DNA of 64,000 nt from Pigmentibacter sp. JX0631. GTDB lineage: Bacteria > Bdellovibrionota_B > Oligoflexia > Silvanigrellales > Silvanigrellaceae. Each line of letters begins with the position of its first letter. Within the stretch, counting starts at the first letter, position 1. Shown piece by piece: positions 26,694 to 35,891 of the stretch. The notes beneath the pieces are model-generated. The model was not told the origin of the DNA and searched no databases. It was given only the letters and a program-made list of their open reading frames with translations. The position numbers and the translations under genes were made by a program. Where the stretch lies: contig NZ_CP123622.1 in NCBI RefSeq assembly GCF_029873255.1, forward strand, positions 3,590,983 through 3,654,982, read 5' to 3'.

Positions 26694-27818
26694 TTAATCA
26701 CTTCTTTTTTGCGGAGAAGTATCATTAGTAACCGCCAATTCTGACTTTCCCTTTGGGATTGCATACCATTTTTCTGCAATAATTTTATAAATATTTCCTT
26801 CTTTTCTCAAATATAAATATTTTCTTCCAAAATCTTTTTTATCTGGAGATGAATATCTTTGGGTAAATTCAACTAAAAGTTGATTTCTAAACGCTAATAT
26901 TTTTGGTTGACTTATTTCTACTTTAATTTCGCCTGCACGAAGTTTAGACAGCTTTTCCTTATACTCGTACCAACCTTCTTTACTTTTTCCCAATGATTGA
27001 AATTGAGGAGAATAAAAGCTTAAATAAGTTTCAAAATCAGAATTTTCCCAACTTGTCCGCCATGATTCAATCATTTCAGAGACTCTTGCTCTTTCTTTTA
27101 AAAGATCTTCATGCGGAACAACAGGCATACGATCAACAATCACAACTGGAGTTTGATATTCAGAGATATATTGAGAAATATCTAAAACGTCTTCATTTCT
27201 TAAAGCAACACAACCTTCTGTATCAAAAGGCCGTTGCATACGGTCGTCTTTATCAACCCCATGAATCCAAATACCAGAACCTGTTTTTCTCTGCCTCTTA
27301 TCAAAGATATTTGGATAATCGAGCACAAATGCTTTTGGACCATATTTTCTTGCAGATGGACCCCATTTTTGAATTAAATCAGAACCATCCTTTTGCCCAA
27401 CAATGAAGTAAATACCTTCAGGAGTTCGATTATCTCCCCTAAACTTTTTATCTCCCTGCTCTTTTCCCGTGATCGCTAAATAAGTTTTTACTAATGTGTA
27501 ATTGCCATTTAATAACATTTTAAAAACACTTAATTTATGTAGGTTTTTTTCAACCACAATTGCATGGATAGGAAGATAAGCTCCCAAACTTACAAAGGCA
27601 GATGGAATTTGATTTAAAACTAAATTTGTAGTGAGTTCGCTTTTTATTTTTGTTTGTTGTTTTTGAAAAAATTCTTTATTTTCTTGTGCGAATAAATCTT
27701 TTGTCTCTTGCGAATAAATTTTTTCACTATTAAAAATAGAAAAAACTAGGAATGAGCTGTAAATTATAGTTAATACAAAATTATCTTTAGATTTTATGTA
27801 ATTACTAAATCTCTTCAC
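26694..27818 (-). CDS. Secreted L,D-transpeptidase-fold peptidase with C-terminal NTF2-like domain (Csd6/Pgp2-like)
   Basis: A 374-residue protein with an N-terminal signal or anchor (about 1-36). The YkuD domain (about 83-220) keeps the catalytic motif: H176 in IWIHGVD and C193 in TEGCVALRNED. A C-terminal domain (about 240-360; SWRTSWENSDFETYLSFYSPQF) looks like the NTF2/SnoaL-like pocket. This pairing is that of Helicobacter Csd6 and Campylobacter Pgp2, which trim peptidoglycan tetrapeptides and are needed for helical cell shape. Function here is inferred from that architecture; a cross-linking transpeptidase is the alternative. It is followed by a kinase gene in the opposite sense of any wall operon. 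Confidence 0.8.
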   Translation of the reverse strand: MKRFSNYIKSKDNFVLTIIYSSFLVFSIFNSEKIYSQETKDLFAQENKEFFQKQQTKIKSELTTNLVLNQIPSAFVSLGAYLPIHAIVVEKNLHKLSVFKMLLNGNYTLVKTYLAITGKEQGDKKFRGDNRTPEGIYFIVGQKDGSDLIQKWGPSARKYGPKAFVLDYPNIFDKRQRKTGSGIWIHGVDKDDRMQRPFDTEGCVALRNEDVLDISQYISEYQTPVVIVDRMPVVPHEDLLKERARVSEMIESWRTSWENSDFETYLSFYSPQFQSLGKSKEGWYEYKEKLSKLRAGEIKVEISQPKILAFRNQLLVEFTQRYSSPDKKDFGRKYLYLRKEGNIYKIIAEKWYAIPKGKSELAVTNDTSPQKRSD

Positions 27819-27850
27819 ACCACTCCCTTTATCCAGAAGTGTAGAGCTAA

Positions 27851-28870
27851 TTATCTAATAATAGCTTCTACTTGTGCTCGGATATTAGATGAAAGACGAA
27901 CTCCCATGTATGAAACTGTATCGGATGCTAACAGTGTTGCAATTTGACCAGATTGTTCAATAGTTAGGCCGTTACAAAGACCATACATAAAGCCGCCTGC
28001 AAACATATCCCCCGCACCAGTTGTATCGGCAACTTCTACTTTTTTTGCAGGAATAAAAATTACATTTTCGTCGTAGGCAATATATGCCCCATTTTCACCG
28101 TCTTTAACTACAGATAGTTGAACAGTTTTAGCTAGTTCTATTGCAGCAGATTTCGGGTCTAATTCAAGTAAAATTTTAGCTTCTTCTGCATTCAAAAAAA
28201 CTAAATGAGTTTTCTCTAGGAGTGAAAAAATTGTTTTTTTCCCGTGTCTTTTTATAACAAAGGGATCAGCCACATCAAAAGCCACTTTGACATCATTTAA
28301 AAGAGCAAAATCAATTGCCGCATGCAAAGCATCGATTTGATTTTGAGTATCAAGCATATATCCGGTGGTAAATAATATTTTTGAATTCGCTATATCCTCA
28401 AAAGGCAAATCCGTTGGCATGTACTTTCGGCAAGCACCAAGATAGGTATTTAATGTTCTTTCTCCATCTGGAGTTACAACAACTAAACAGGTTCCTGTAT
28501 GCGTTTCACCTTGAACAGAAAGCCGATTGATAATTCCTAGCTCTGCTAAACGACTAGCAAACGCTTTTCCGTAAGCATCTGTTCCTACGCAACTACTGTA
28601 ACTCGTTTTAGCTCCTAATACAGCTAATCCTCTTACTGCATTAGATGCACTACCACCTAACTCTACCTCAGGTTTTACATTGCCTAAATTATGTATTACT
28701 TTTTTTTGTGTATCTTCATCAACCAACTGCATAATACCTTTGGTCATTCCAAAGTTTTTTAAATCAGTATCATTTGCACGTACTAATAAGTCTATCAAAG
28801 CATTTTCAATAGAAACAACATCTAGTTTATGTTTAAACTGTTCTGAAGAAAAGAAAGTATTCCGAATCAT
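27851..28870 (-). CDS. PfkB-family carbohydrate/adenosine kinase
   Basis: A 339-residue cytoplasmic kinase of the ribokinase superfamily. The N-terminal signature is ELGGSASNAVRGLAVLGAKTSY and the C-terminal ATP/anion-hole signature DTTGAGDMFAGGFMYGL, with the catalytic aspartate in TGAGD. The overall layout (IENALIDLL, FNAEEA-like VFLNAEEAKILLEL, TVSYMGVRLS end) resembles bacterial adenosine kinase-like proteins more than ribokinase or fructokinase. The substrate is not certain. It may be cotranscribed with the lipoprotein/TonB receptor genes upstream (gap 46 bases). Confidence 0.85.
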   Translation of the reverse strand: MIRNTFFSSEQFKHKLDVVSIENALIDLLVRANDTDLKNFGMTKGIMQLVDEDTQKKVIHNLGNVKPEVELGGSASNAVRGLAVLGAKTSYSSCVGTDAYGKAFASRLAELGIINRLSVQGETHTGTCLVVVTPDGERTLNTYLGACRKYMPTDLPFEDIANSKILFTTGYMLDTQNQIDALHAAIDFALLNDVKVAFDVADPFVIKRHGKKTIFSLLEKTHLVFLNAEEAKILLELDPKSAAIELAKTVQLSVVKDGENGAYIAYDENVIFIPAKKVEVADTTGAGDMFAGGFMYGLCNGLTIEQSGQIATLLASDTVSYMGVRLSSNIRAQVEAIIR

Positions 28871-28916
28871 ATATACCTCTAAATTGTACTTTATTCTTCA
28901 GAAACATCTGAAGAAA

Positions 28917-29918
28917 TTATTGGGTAGTAAATGGACCTAAAATTTTTAGATCAACTCCACCAAGTAAGTCTCTGACAACTACCAACCCACCAACTGTATT
29001 ACCTGAACCTACACCAGGATTCCAAGTAGTTGAAGAAGCTGTGTCTAAATTTATAGAGCCCGTAGAAACATACCACTGGACTCTAGAACTAGGTGTGTAC
29101 AAAGAATTGTTTGGATCTCTTGGAGATGGAACTGTTGGAGAATTTAAATTAATATTTAAATTAACATTACTCCCTGAAACTAAAGAATTACTAGCTGGAG
29201 AAATACTTGTAATTAATAAAGGATTATTCGTTACTGCGAGCCCATTTTTAATTTGTGTAACTTTATTAGAATCCGCATTTGTTGGAAAAGTTGTTGATGT
29301 CCACCATGTATCTGTAGGTTCAGGTAAAAAATAAAAAGAATAAAAACCATTATCGCTGGAAGAACTAGAACTGACTGTATATGAAATCTGAAAACCTGGA
29401 ATATCTTTTGCTTGTGACATATAGGAATTTAAATTTGTTGTAGTTAGATTTGCGCAATTAACTGGAAAATCAAATATAGTTAATCTAAAAGGAGATGTTT
29501 GTACTGTAGTTGTTGTCGATGAATTAAAAAACGAACTTGATGCTACAGAAGTTCCACTAGTTCCTGCACTTGTACCTCTAGCACCACCTCCATTGCTTAA
29601 ATAATTATTTCCTATTGCAAAAGCAGTAATACTATTAATTGTTAAAGTCGGAACTTCTGAAGTTGGAGATATTGCAACCAAATAAAAATGAGTGGAAGAA
29701 CAAGAATTTGTTGAAGAGGTTAATCTAACTGGAAACTGTTGTGTGGAAGTACCTGCAAATGAACTTCCTGAAACTAATGCAGAATTTTGAAAAACTGCAG
29801 CAACAACTCTTACTTTATTAATAACATAGTAATTATTATCAGTGGGACTACAACTGTTAATAATAGAGTAAAAGAAAAATAAAGTTACAAAAAATAAATT
29901 TTTTCGATAAATTAACAT
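28917..29918 (-). CDS. Hypothetical lipoprotein downstream of the TonB-dependent receptor
   Basis: A 333-residue protein that I cannot assign. It has a lipoprotein signal (hydrophobic 8-19, lipobox IINSC with C23) and a long mature part rich in Ser, Thr, Asn and Gly. Features include a Gly/Ser stretch (GGGARGTSAGTSGTS) and a C-terminal region that may be an immunoglobulin-like beta-sandwich (SVLV-type strands ITSISPASNSLVSGSNVNLNINL). It begins 14 bases after the receptor gene stops, so the two probably form one operon and the lipoprotein may be a surface accessory of the receptor. Confidence 0.6.
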   Translation of the reverse strand: MLIYRKNLFFVTLFFFYSIINSCSPTDNNYYVINKVRVVAAVFQNSALVSGSSFAGTSTQQFPVRLTSSTNSCSSTHFYLVAISPTSEVPTLTINSITAFAIGNNYLSNGGGARGTSAGTSGTSVASSSFFNSSTTTTVQTSPFRLTIFDFPVNCANLTTTNLNSYMSQAKDIPGFQISYTVSSSSSSDNGFYSFYFLPEPTDTWWTSTTFPTNADSNKVTQIKNGLAVTNNPLLITSISPASNSLVSGSNVNLNINLNSPTVPSPRDPNNSLYTPSSRVQWYVSTGSINLDTASSTTWNPGVGSGNTVGGLVVVRDLLGGVDLKILGPFTTQ

Positions 29919-29932
29919 AGAAAATCCTTATT

Positions 29933-32299
29933 TTAAAATTTTGCAATAACACCAATAGAAGGAAGAATTGGTAACCCAGTTACACTTACTGTATTTGAAT
30001 AATCTCGATTAAAAGTAGTGTATGCAACGTTACTTCTATTAAATAAATTTAAAATATTTAAATATGATGTTAAAGTCCAATCAGAAAATAAAAAGTCATA
30101 TTCGGTTCTAAAATCAACTTCCATAAAGTATGGAGAACGACCGTCATTTTTATTTATGAGATAAGTATTTCCATCAGGAGCTGCGGCATAAACCCCAGTA
30201 TTTTGGTTAAAAGTACCACCTTGCACAGTGGAATAAGGATTACCAGTCATATATTGTAATCTAAAACCAGCATTCCAACGACTCGTTATCTTTTGTCCAT
30301 AAACTAAATTAAATGAATGGGTTCTATCATAATCTGAAAAACGCCAAGCACCACTTCCGGGATCCCTTACTTCCGCCATACTCCAACCATAACTTATCCA
30401 GCCAAACCAAAAATCAGAAGGTTTTTTCTTTAGAAAAAACTCAACTCCTTTTGCTCTTGACTGAATTGAATTTTCAAATTTATTATTTGGATCGCTTACT
30501 GCTGGACCGGTTAAATTATTGCTTGTTTTATACCATAACTGAAGATCTGTTGAATAATTATCAAAGAATTTTGCTTCATGTCCTACTACATACTGAATAT
30601 TTCTTTCTAAATTTAAATTGGGATTTCCATATCCTGATATCAAATATTGAATGGCTGGTAATTGACTATAATAACCCCAAGCAGCTTTTAAAGTTTGTCC
30701 TTCCATAAACTCATATTTAACACCAATCCTAGGATCTATTGCCAATTGGTTTGCGGAGGGTCCTTTTAAAACATTAACCCCCGGATTAAATTTTAAAGAT
30801 TTAATTGGTGAATAAGTAAAATCAAGATAAGTATCTCCATAAAAATAATTAACTGTAACAGAGGTTTTATTTCTTGGAGCTAACTCGGGATCAAAATAAA
30901 CCGTAGGATCTCCACTAGGATACTGAACGACATCAAAACCGACTTGATTTCTAGCTACTTTAGGCCTTATTCCTAATGTGTATGAAAATTGATCATTAAT
31001 TTTTTTGTCTAATGCAGTTCCTAAAACAAATAAATGACTTTTTGCATCAATTACATCATTAAAAATATTTTGTTGAAAAACGAGATATCGCTGTTCACCA
31101 AATACACTAAGTCCATAACCATTTCCTAAATTAAAACTATACTTTAATCCAGAAACTTCAGTATAATTGTAGAAACTAAAACTATTTTTACCTGAAGCTG
31201 TATTACTATTACCAATGTCAGACGATAGTGAAACTCTATCAGCTGCCCCTAAAAGATACGCCTGCCAAGTTCCGGTCGAATGATTTCCATTGAAAACAAA
31301 TTGATAATCTGTTGCTTGTGGAATAGTAACAAAACTGGAATCACTTGCTAATTTTTGGATAAGTGGTTTATAAAGCTCTAAATATGTTCGTCTAAAACCC
31401 ATTCGATAACCAATAGCATCATTATCTTTTTCACTTGTAGTAGAGTTATCTGCTTGAACAGCATCTGTAGTTACTTTTTCAGAATCATTTGATTCTTTAC
31501 CAAAAGCGTTTCCTTCTAAATAAATACCACTTTGGATCATCCCAAGTTCAAATTCTCCAGATAATTTTTTTGGAATTTTTCCAGGAGATCTAAGCTGAAT
31601 AACACCGCCAATTGTATCTGTATATCGAGCACTAAAAGCGCCAGGATAAAAATCCATAGATTCTATCATTCTACTAGGAATAATAGTTTGTGCTCCACCA
31701 AAGTGAAAAATAAAAGGTAACAGCAAATCATCATAGTAATATGAATTGTCTCCAGGCAATCCACCTCGTACAACGATATCAGCACTTCCAACACTAGCTG
31801 GTAATACTGAAGGTAACGTCTGCAACAATTTAACTGCATCACGAGAAGTACCAGGGGCTTGATCTATTTCATCTGCTTGAAATGAAGTTTGAGATATTTC
31901 ATCTTTCTTTTTTGCTCTAATAATTCCATAACCGCCATATTCTGGTGCTGGTTCAAGTAAGAAAGGAGACTCACTTTGGAGTTTTCCATCTTCAATTTTA
32001 ATTTTCAAATCTTGAAAATTTTCAGCCCGAATAACAATTCCTTTTGAAGTTTTACTAACAATTAAAGTAAAAAAACCATCGTTATTTGATCTGGTTGTAA
32101 TCTGACGATTACTTTCATCAAATATCATAGCATCCACGATGTCTGTTCTTGAACCTAATGCTCGAACTTTTCCTTGAATTTTTATTTTTCCGTCAAGGTT
32201 AGCATCTTGTGTTTTATCTTGCGCAAATACGCTTTGGGAATAGATCAATTGATTTGAAAGCAATACGATGATAATGAGCGGTACGTTTTTCTTCAACAT
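29933..32299 (-). CDS. TonB-dependent outer-membrane receptor with N-terminal CarboxypepD-like domain
   Basis: A 788-residue outer-membrane protein. After a signal peptide (about 1-26, ending VFAQ) comes a carboxypeptidase regulatory-like domain (about 38-115, GKVRALGSRTDIVDAMIFDE). The plug follows (about 135-240; AVKLLQTLPSVLPASVGSAD, VRGGLPGDNSYYYDDLLLPF, FSARYTDTIGGVIQLR). The beta-barrel fills the rest and ends in phenylalanine (IGVIAKF) as outer-membrane barrels do. It should import a bound ligand with energy from TonB-ExbBD; such genes occur at 46.6 and 60.2-61.3 kb. The ligand is unknown. Confidence 0.88.
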   Translation of the reverse strand: MLKKNVPLIIIVLLSNQLIYSQSVFAQDKTQDANLDGKIKIQGKVRALGSRTDIVDAMIFDESNRQITTRSNNDGFFTLIVSKTSKGIVIRAENFQDLKIKIEDGKLQSESPFLLEPAPEYGGYGIIRAKKKDEISQTSFQADEIDQAPGTSRDAVKLLQTLPSVLPASVGSADIVVRGGLPGDNSYYYDDLLLPFIFHFGGAQTIIPSRMIESMDFYPGAFSARYTDTIGGVIQLRSPGKIPKKLSGEFELGMIQSGIYLEGNAFGKESNDSEKVTTDAVQADNSTTSEKDNDAIGYRMGFRRTYLELYKPLIQKLASDSSFVTIPQATDYQFVFNGNHSTGTWQAYLLGAADRVSLSSDIGNSNTASGKNSFSFYNYTEVSGLKYSFNLGNGYGLSVFGEQRYLVFQQNIFNDVIDAKSHLFVLGTALDKKINDQFSYTLGIRPKVARNQVGFDVVQYPSGDPTVYFDPELAPRNKTSVTVNYFYGDTYLDFTYSPIKSLKFNPGVNVLKGPSANQLAIDPRIGVKYEFMEGQTLKAAWGYYSQLPAIQYLISGYGNPNLNLERNIQYVVGHEAKFFDNYSTDLQLWYKTSNNLTGPAVSDPNNKFENSIQSRAKGVEFFLKKKPSDFWFGWISYGWSMAEVRDPGSGAWRFSDYDRTHSFNLVYGQKITSRWNAGFRLQYMTGNPYSTVQGGTFNQNTGVYAAAPDGNTYLINKNDGRSPYFMEVDFRTEYDFLFSDWTLTSYLNILNLFNRSNVAYTTFNRDYSNTVSVTGLPILPSIGVIAKF

Positions 32300-32365
32300 T
32301 GTTTGAACCTATAATATTTACATTATCAATAATTAAACACTCAGATAAAAATAACATAAAAAACT

Positions 32366-32435
32366 ATTATTTTTCAAAATATGAAATTCAAAAATTTGAA
32401 AAATAATTTTGCTTAATTTTTAATCAAAATTATTT
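32366..32435. promoter_or_regulatory. Two overlapping long inverted repeats in a divergent promoter region
   Basis: First repeat: 13-base perfect arms at 32366-32378 and 32395-32407 (ATTATTTTTCAAA and its complement) around a 16-base loop. Second repeat: 11-base perfect arms at 32401-32411 and 32425-32435 (AAATAATTTTG and its complement), followed by five T residues. The right arm of the first shares seven bases with the left arm of the second, so as RNA the two hairpins exclude one another. The region is AT-rich, which raises the chance of coincidence. Confidence 0.4.
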
Positions 32436-32512
32436 TTTTTGCTATTTTACAATTTTGCGTATTCAATATAATAAGCTTTCTTAAGGTTCTCTATTATTCG
32501 TTAAGACTTTTT

Positions 32513-34180
32513 ATGATAGAGTATCATTCAACTGAAAGGCAATGTGTGAACTCATTTGAAAAAACAACTGATTTCTTCCAGAAACCATTTGATTTAAAAA
32601 AAACTTATTTTTGGTTAATCCTATTTTCATTTCTATTGATACGGATCATTTGGTCTATCTTCTTTCCAATGGCAAATGATGAGGTTTATTATTGGGAATG
32701 GGCAAGATCTCCGCAACTTAGTTATGTAGATGCTCCCCCATTTGTCGCTTGGCAAGGATTTCTTGGAAATTTATTTTTTGACAATTCTTTAGGTGTTCGT
32801 TTTTTTCTTCCTTTTTTTTATTTAATCTCTACATTATTTTTATTATTTAGCGCAAATAAATTAGCTTCAATACAAAATAAATTATTTACAAATGAAATGG
32901 CATATTCCGTAATAATCTTGACTCAACTCATCCCAGTTTTTACGATGGAAGGATTTATATTACTACCAGATAATGGTTTATTATTTGGAATTTCAGGATC
33001 TCTTTATTTTTTACTATCTGCTATTTCTAAACAACAAAGGAAACAACTCCAACAATTACCAATAAAGTATGCTATTTTTGCTGGTTTTTTTATAGGAATA
33101 GCCGGTCTTTCAAAATATCATGCCCTTCCAATTAGTTTAGGATTTTTTCTTTCCATTGTTGTTTATAGGGGTTTTAAAAAAAGTGTTGGTGATATTCCAT
33201 TTTGGTTATTAACTATTATCAGTAGTCTTCTAATTGTAAGTCCAGTTTTTATTTGGAATATAGAACACCAATTCGCTTCTTTTCATTTTCAAAGTCAACA
33301 TGGTTTTGCAGGGTTTTCTTTTAATCTAAAAGGATTTAGTAAATTTTTATTAGGTACGATTTTTTATCTATACCCGTGGTTTTTTCTTGCATTTTTTATT
33401 TTTATTATTCAAAACTTAAAACGAAAAAAATATTTAAACTCAATCAATAATATAGTTATTTTTCCTTTTTTGATTTTATTTATAATTATTTTTATTTCTG
33501 CAATGGGAAAACAAGCCTTACCACATTGGACAATGCCTGGATTTTTTCTTCTCATACCAGCATTCGCAATTCAATGGCATCCTTTGACAAACAAACATTT
33601 TAAAAAATGGAAAGTTTATTTAAAAATTTCCTTAATTACTTCAGTCTTACTTCCAACTATTTTGTGTTTTGATCAATTCAATCAGTTTTTAATACGTTCA
33701 TATGTATTTTTTAAGGGCAACGCAGATGACCTTTTTCAAGTTTATGCTTGGAAAAATTTACAATATGATTTAAAAAAACAAGCGCTAGTAGATATTGAAA
33801 CAAAACCTTTTAATCCATACAAATTAAGTTGCAAAGGTTCAGAATTCGTAGTTGGATCTTTGAAATGGTACTGGACTGCTCAAATGGCTTTTCATTTTCA
33901 AAATCAACCCAAAATATATAATTTTGACTTTATTAATACATCATTTTATTTATGGAGAGATAACCTCCCTCGATTGGCAAATTGCAATATAATCATTCTT
34001 GGAAGTAAAGACCATTTCGATCAAAATTTAATTGAAGAAGTTATGGATATTCATGAAAAGAAAGAAATTCATATTTACCCCTATTTAGGAGAAAATATAA
34101 TTTATCTCAAGGGAAGAATGAAAGAAGAAACAAAATTAAAAGAAATTTACGAAAAACAAATAAAGCAAATAAAGTTTTAA
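32513..34180 (+). CDS. GT39/ArnT-like polytopic membrane glycosyltransferase
   Basis: A 555-residue inner-membrane protein with about ten or more hydrophobic segments in residues 30-400 and a soluble C-terminal domain (about 420-530). The first outer loop carries the acidic signature of the family, FPMANDEVYYWEWARS (D56, E57) and YVDAPPFVAW (D73). A second conserved part is GLSKYHALPIS. Enzymes of this group move sugars from polyprenyl-phosphate carriers to lipid A, proteins or other acceptors on the periplasmic side. The acceptor cannot be told; the LptE-like and PAP2 genes nearby are compatible with a lipid A role. Confidence 0.82.
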   Translation: MIEYHSTERQCVNSFEKTTDFFQKPFDLKKTYFWLILFSFLLIRIIWSIFFPMANDEVYYWEWARSPQLSYVDAPPFVAWQGFLGNLFFDNSLGVRFFLPFFYLISTLFLLFSANKLASIQNKLFTNEMAYSVIILTQLIPVFTMEGFILLPDNGLLFGISGSLYFLLSAISKQQRKQLQQLPIKYAIFAGFFIGIAGLSKYHALPISLGFFLSIVVYRGFKKSVGDIPFWLLTIISSLLIVSPVFIWNIEHQFASFHFQSQHGFAGFSFNLKGFSKFLLGTIFYLYPWFFLAFFIFIIQNLKRKKYLNSINNIVIFPFLILFIIIFISAMGKQALPHWTMPGFFLLIPAFAIQWHPLTNKHFKKWKVYLKISLITSVLLPTILCFDQFNQFLIRSYVFFKGNADDLFQVYAWKNLQYDLKKQALVDIETKPFNPYKLSCKGSEFVVGSLKWYWTAQMAFHFQNQPKIYNFDFINTSFYLWRDNLPRLANCNIIILGSKDHFDQNLIEEVMDIHEKKEIHIYPYLGENIIYLKGRMKEETKLKEIYEKQIKQIKF

Positions 34181-34187
34181 GATCAAT

Positions 34188-34592
34188 TTAATTGAAATTT
34201 TTGAGTTTTTCTAAAATATCTTTTAATGCACAACTTACAATTTCAATTTCCCAAGTGTGACCTTTTGCTGAGTTTTCTAACTCTTGGATCCATTCAATAA
34301 GATTACTTACAATTTTTGTGCTAGAATTTGTTTCTCTATCATCTAGCTCGTTGTCGGATAATTGTTCCAAATATGTCTTCCAAGAAGATAAAGGTGCATC
34401 AAGCATGTTTACTAATCGATTTAAACGTTTGGTTTGATCTTGCCCTTCCCAATCTCCACTTACTTGAAAGGGATACCAATCAAGTTCATGCCTATGAAGC
34501 CACAAATGAGCTCCGTTACTCAAAGCAACCCGCCTGAAATCATCTGGGAGTGCATTTTGAAACCCGTCTGGCCTTTTCCAGATCACATGCAT
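34188..34592 (-). CDS. Hypothetical soluble protein
   Basis: A 134-residue protein I do not recognise. It is soluble, with an aromatic N-terminal half (HVIWKRPDGFQNALPDDFRR, HLWLHRHELDWYPFQVSGDW) and a C-terminal half that looks helical and acidic (ELSDNELDDRE, NLIEWIQELEN). GAGG-like bases precede the ATG. It is convergent with the glycosyltransferase gene, only seven bases apart. No function can be suggested. Confidence 0.6.
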   Translation of the reverse strand: MHVIWKRPDGFQNALPDDFRRVALSNGAHLWLHRHELDWYPFQVSGDWEGQDQTKRLNRLVNMLDAPLSSWKTYLEQLSDNELDDRETNSSTKIVSNLIEWIQELENSAKGHTWEIEIVSCALKDILEKLKNFN

Positions 34593-34792
34593 AATCTAAC
34601 CTCACATAATTTAAAGGACACCTTGATGGTGTGCAATTTAAGTCTCGATAATACAACCGAAAGAAAAATAAACAAGCTCAAAAAAATTTGAAATTCTTAA
34701 AGCTGATAGCTTATTTTTATATTATGTATTAAAGTCTTTTTGGTTTTCTGTTTTCAACAACAAAAAACCATCTTTTCAAAAGGAGTTTTATT

Positions 34793-35053
34793 TTGACAAA
34801 AGTTCTCATTTATACAACAACTGTGTGCCCCTACTGCAACGCAGCAAAAAATCTTTTTAAAAGTCTAAATGTTGAATATGAAGAGATTAATTTAGATAGT
34901 GATTCTGATTTGAGAGCAAAGCTTTCTGCAGAAAATAACGGCTGGAGAACTGTTCCAATGATATTCATTGATGGTAAATTTATTGGTGGTTTTGATGACG
35001 CTAATAAACTTCATAAAGAGGGAAAACTTCTAAATTTACTTGGAAAAAACTAA
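34793..35053 (+). CDS. grxC: Glutaredoxin
   Basis: An 86-residue thioltransferase with the dithiol active site CPYC in TTTVCPYCNAAK at residues 9-20. The TVPMIFIDGKFIGGFDD segment holds the cis-proline and glutathione-binding residues. It reduces protein and low-molecular disulfides with glutathione, which fits the glutamate-cysteine ligase gene at 58.8 kb. The start is TTG at 34793, set by AAAAGGAG at 34776-34783. The lipoprotein gene starts 20 bases after its stop. Confidence 0.93.
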   Translation: MTKVLIYTTTVCPYCNAAKNLFKSLNVEYEEINLDSDSDLRAKLSAENNGWRTVPMIFIDGKFIGGFDDANKLHKEGKLLNLLGKN

Positions 35054-35073
35054 CTTAATACGAAAATAATAAT

Positions 35074-35796
35074 ATGTTTAAAATTGCTAGAGTAGTTGGT
35101 TTAATTGTTTTAAGTGCATCTATTAGTGGATGCGTAATTGGATTTAGTAACAAGAAAAACCATATTTCAGACGAATTTACAAATGTATATATCCCAGCAG
35201 CTATCGATAAATCTTCTTACTCTGGTAATGCCAGTCGTTTAACCCAAGCAATTCGCCAAAAATTAGCTTTAAATTCTGATTTAAATATAACTTCTGCAGA
35301 ATATGCTAGATGGGCAATTGAAATTATTATTGCTGATAGAATTCAAGATATTGTATCAATCGATGATTGCCGTAACCCTGCTAATACAACGGTAGCAAGT
35401 GGAGCTTTTAAATGCGCTGCTATTCACCCAGAAATTGCAGATTCAAATACTTCTTTGCCAAAGTCCTTTAGTCACTCAACCAAATCGCCTGCACAAGAAA
35501 AAATATCCCTCGTTGTTGAAACAAAAGCTATTGATTTAAATGATGGAAAAGTAATTTGGTCAAAACGCTATTCAGCAAGAAATATCACTCCTGTTACATT
35601 TAATGAAATTGGAGATATCGACGGAAATACTATTAAGTATATGCAATGGACACCAGACTTACATGTTCTGAGATATCAAGAAAGTATAGATAATTCTGTT
35701 AAAAGTTATTCTGAAAGTATATCTGCAGATATTTATAATCTTTTAACAAGTGCTTTGCCTAAAAAAAAGACTATTGATCGTTCAAAAGGAACCTAA
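35074..35796 (+). CDS. LptE-like outer-membrane lipoprotein candidate
   Basis: A 240-residue predicted lipoprotein (hydrophobic 6-18, lipobox SISGC with C20). The mature N-terminal half has the layout of LptE-type proteins: a VYIPAAIDKSSYSGNASRLTQAIRQKLAL helix after a short strand, then a strand such as ARWAIEIIIADRIQDI. LptE plugs the LptD barrel during lipopolysaccharide export. The similarity is of pattern, not strong identity, and the C-terminal 90 residues are unassigned. It follows the glutaredoxin gene closely. Confidence 0.55.
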   Translation: MFKIARVVGLIVLSASISGCVIGFSNKKNHISDEFTNVYIPAAIDKSSYSGNASRLTQAIRQKLALNSDLNITSAEYARWAIEIIIADRIQDIVSIDDCRNPANTTVASGAFKCAAIHPEIADSNTSLPKSFSHSTKSPAQEKISLVVETKAIDLNDGKVIWSKRYSARNITPVTFNEIGDIDGNTIKYMQWTPDLHVLRYQESIDNSVKSYSESISADIYNLLTSALPKKKTIDRSKGT

Positions 35797-35891
35797 TCTT
35801 CTTTAATAGCTACTTGTAAAAATGACAAAGAAAATGTAGTTTTTCCTCGATTTTATATCCTTTGTTTCTTCCCCAATTAGGAGAGCCATTT

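Noticed and set aside
26993..27406. 137-codon open frame opposite the L,D-transpeptidase-fold gene
   Set aside because: It covers the catalytic domain of a well-supported gene and has no features of its own.
30313..30708. 131-codon open frame opposite the TonB-dependent receptor
   Set aside because: A shadow of the barrel region, without a start signal.
32300..32345. Fur box before the TonB-dependent receptor
   Set aside because: GATAATGTAAATATTAT matches only the first hexamer of the Fur consensus well, and the region is AT-rich.
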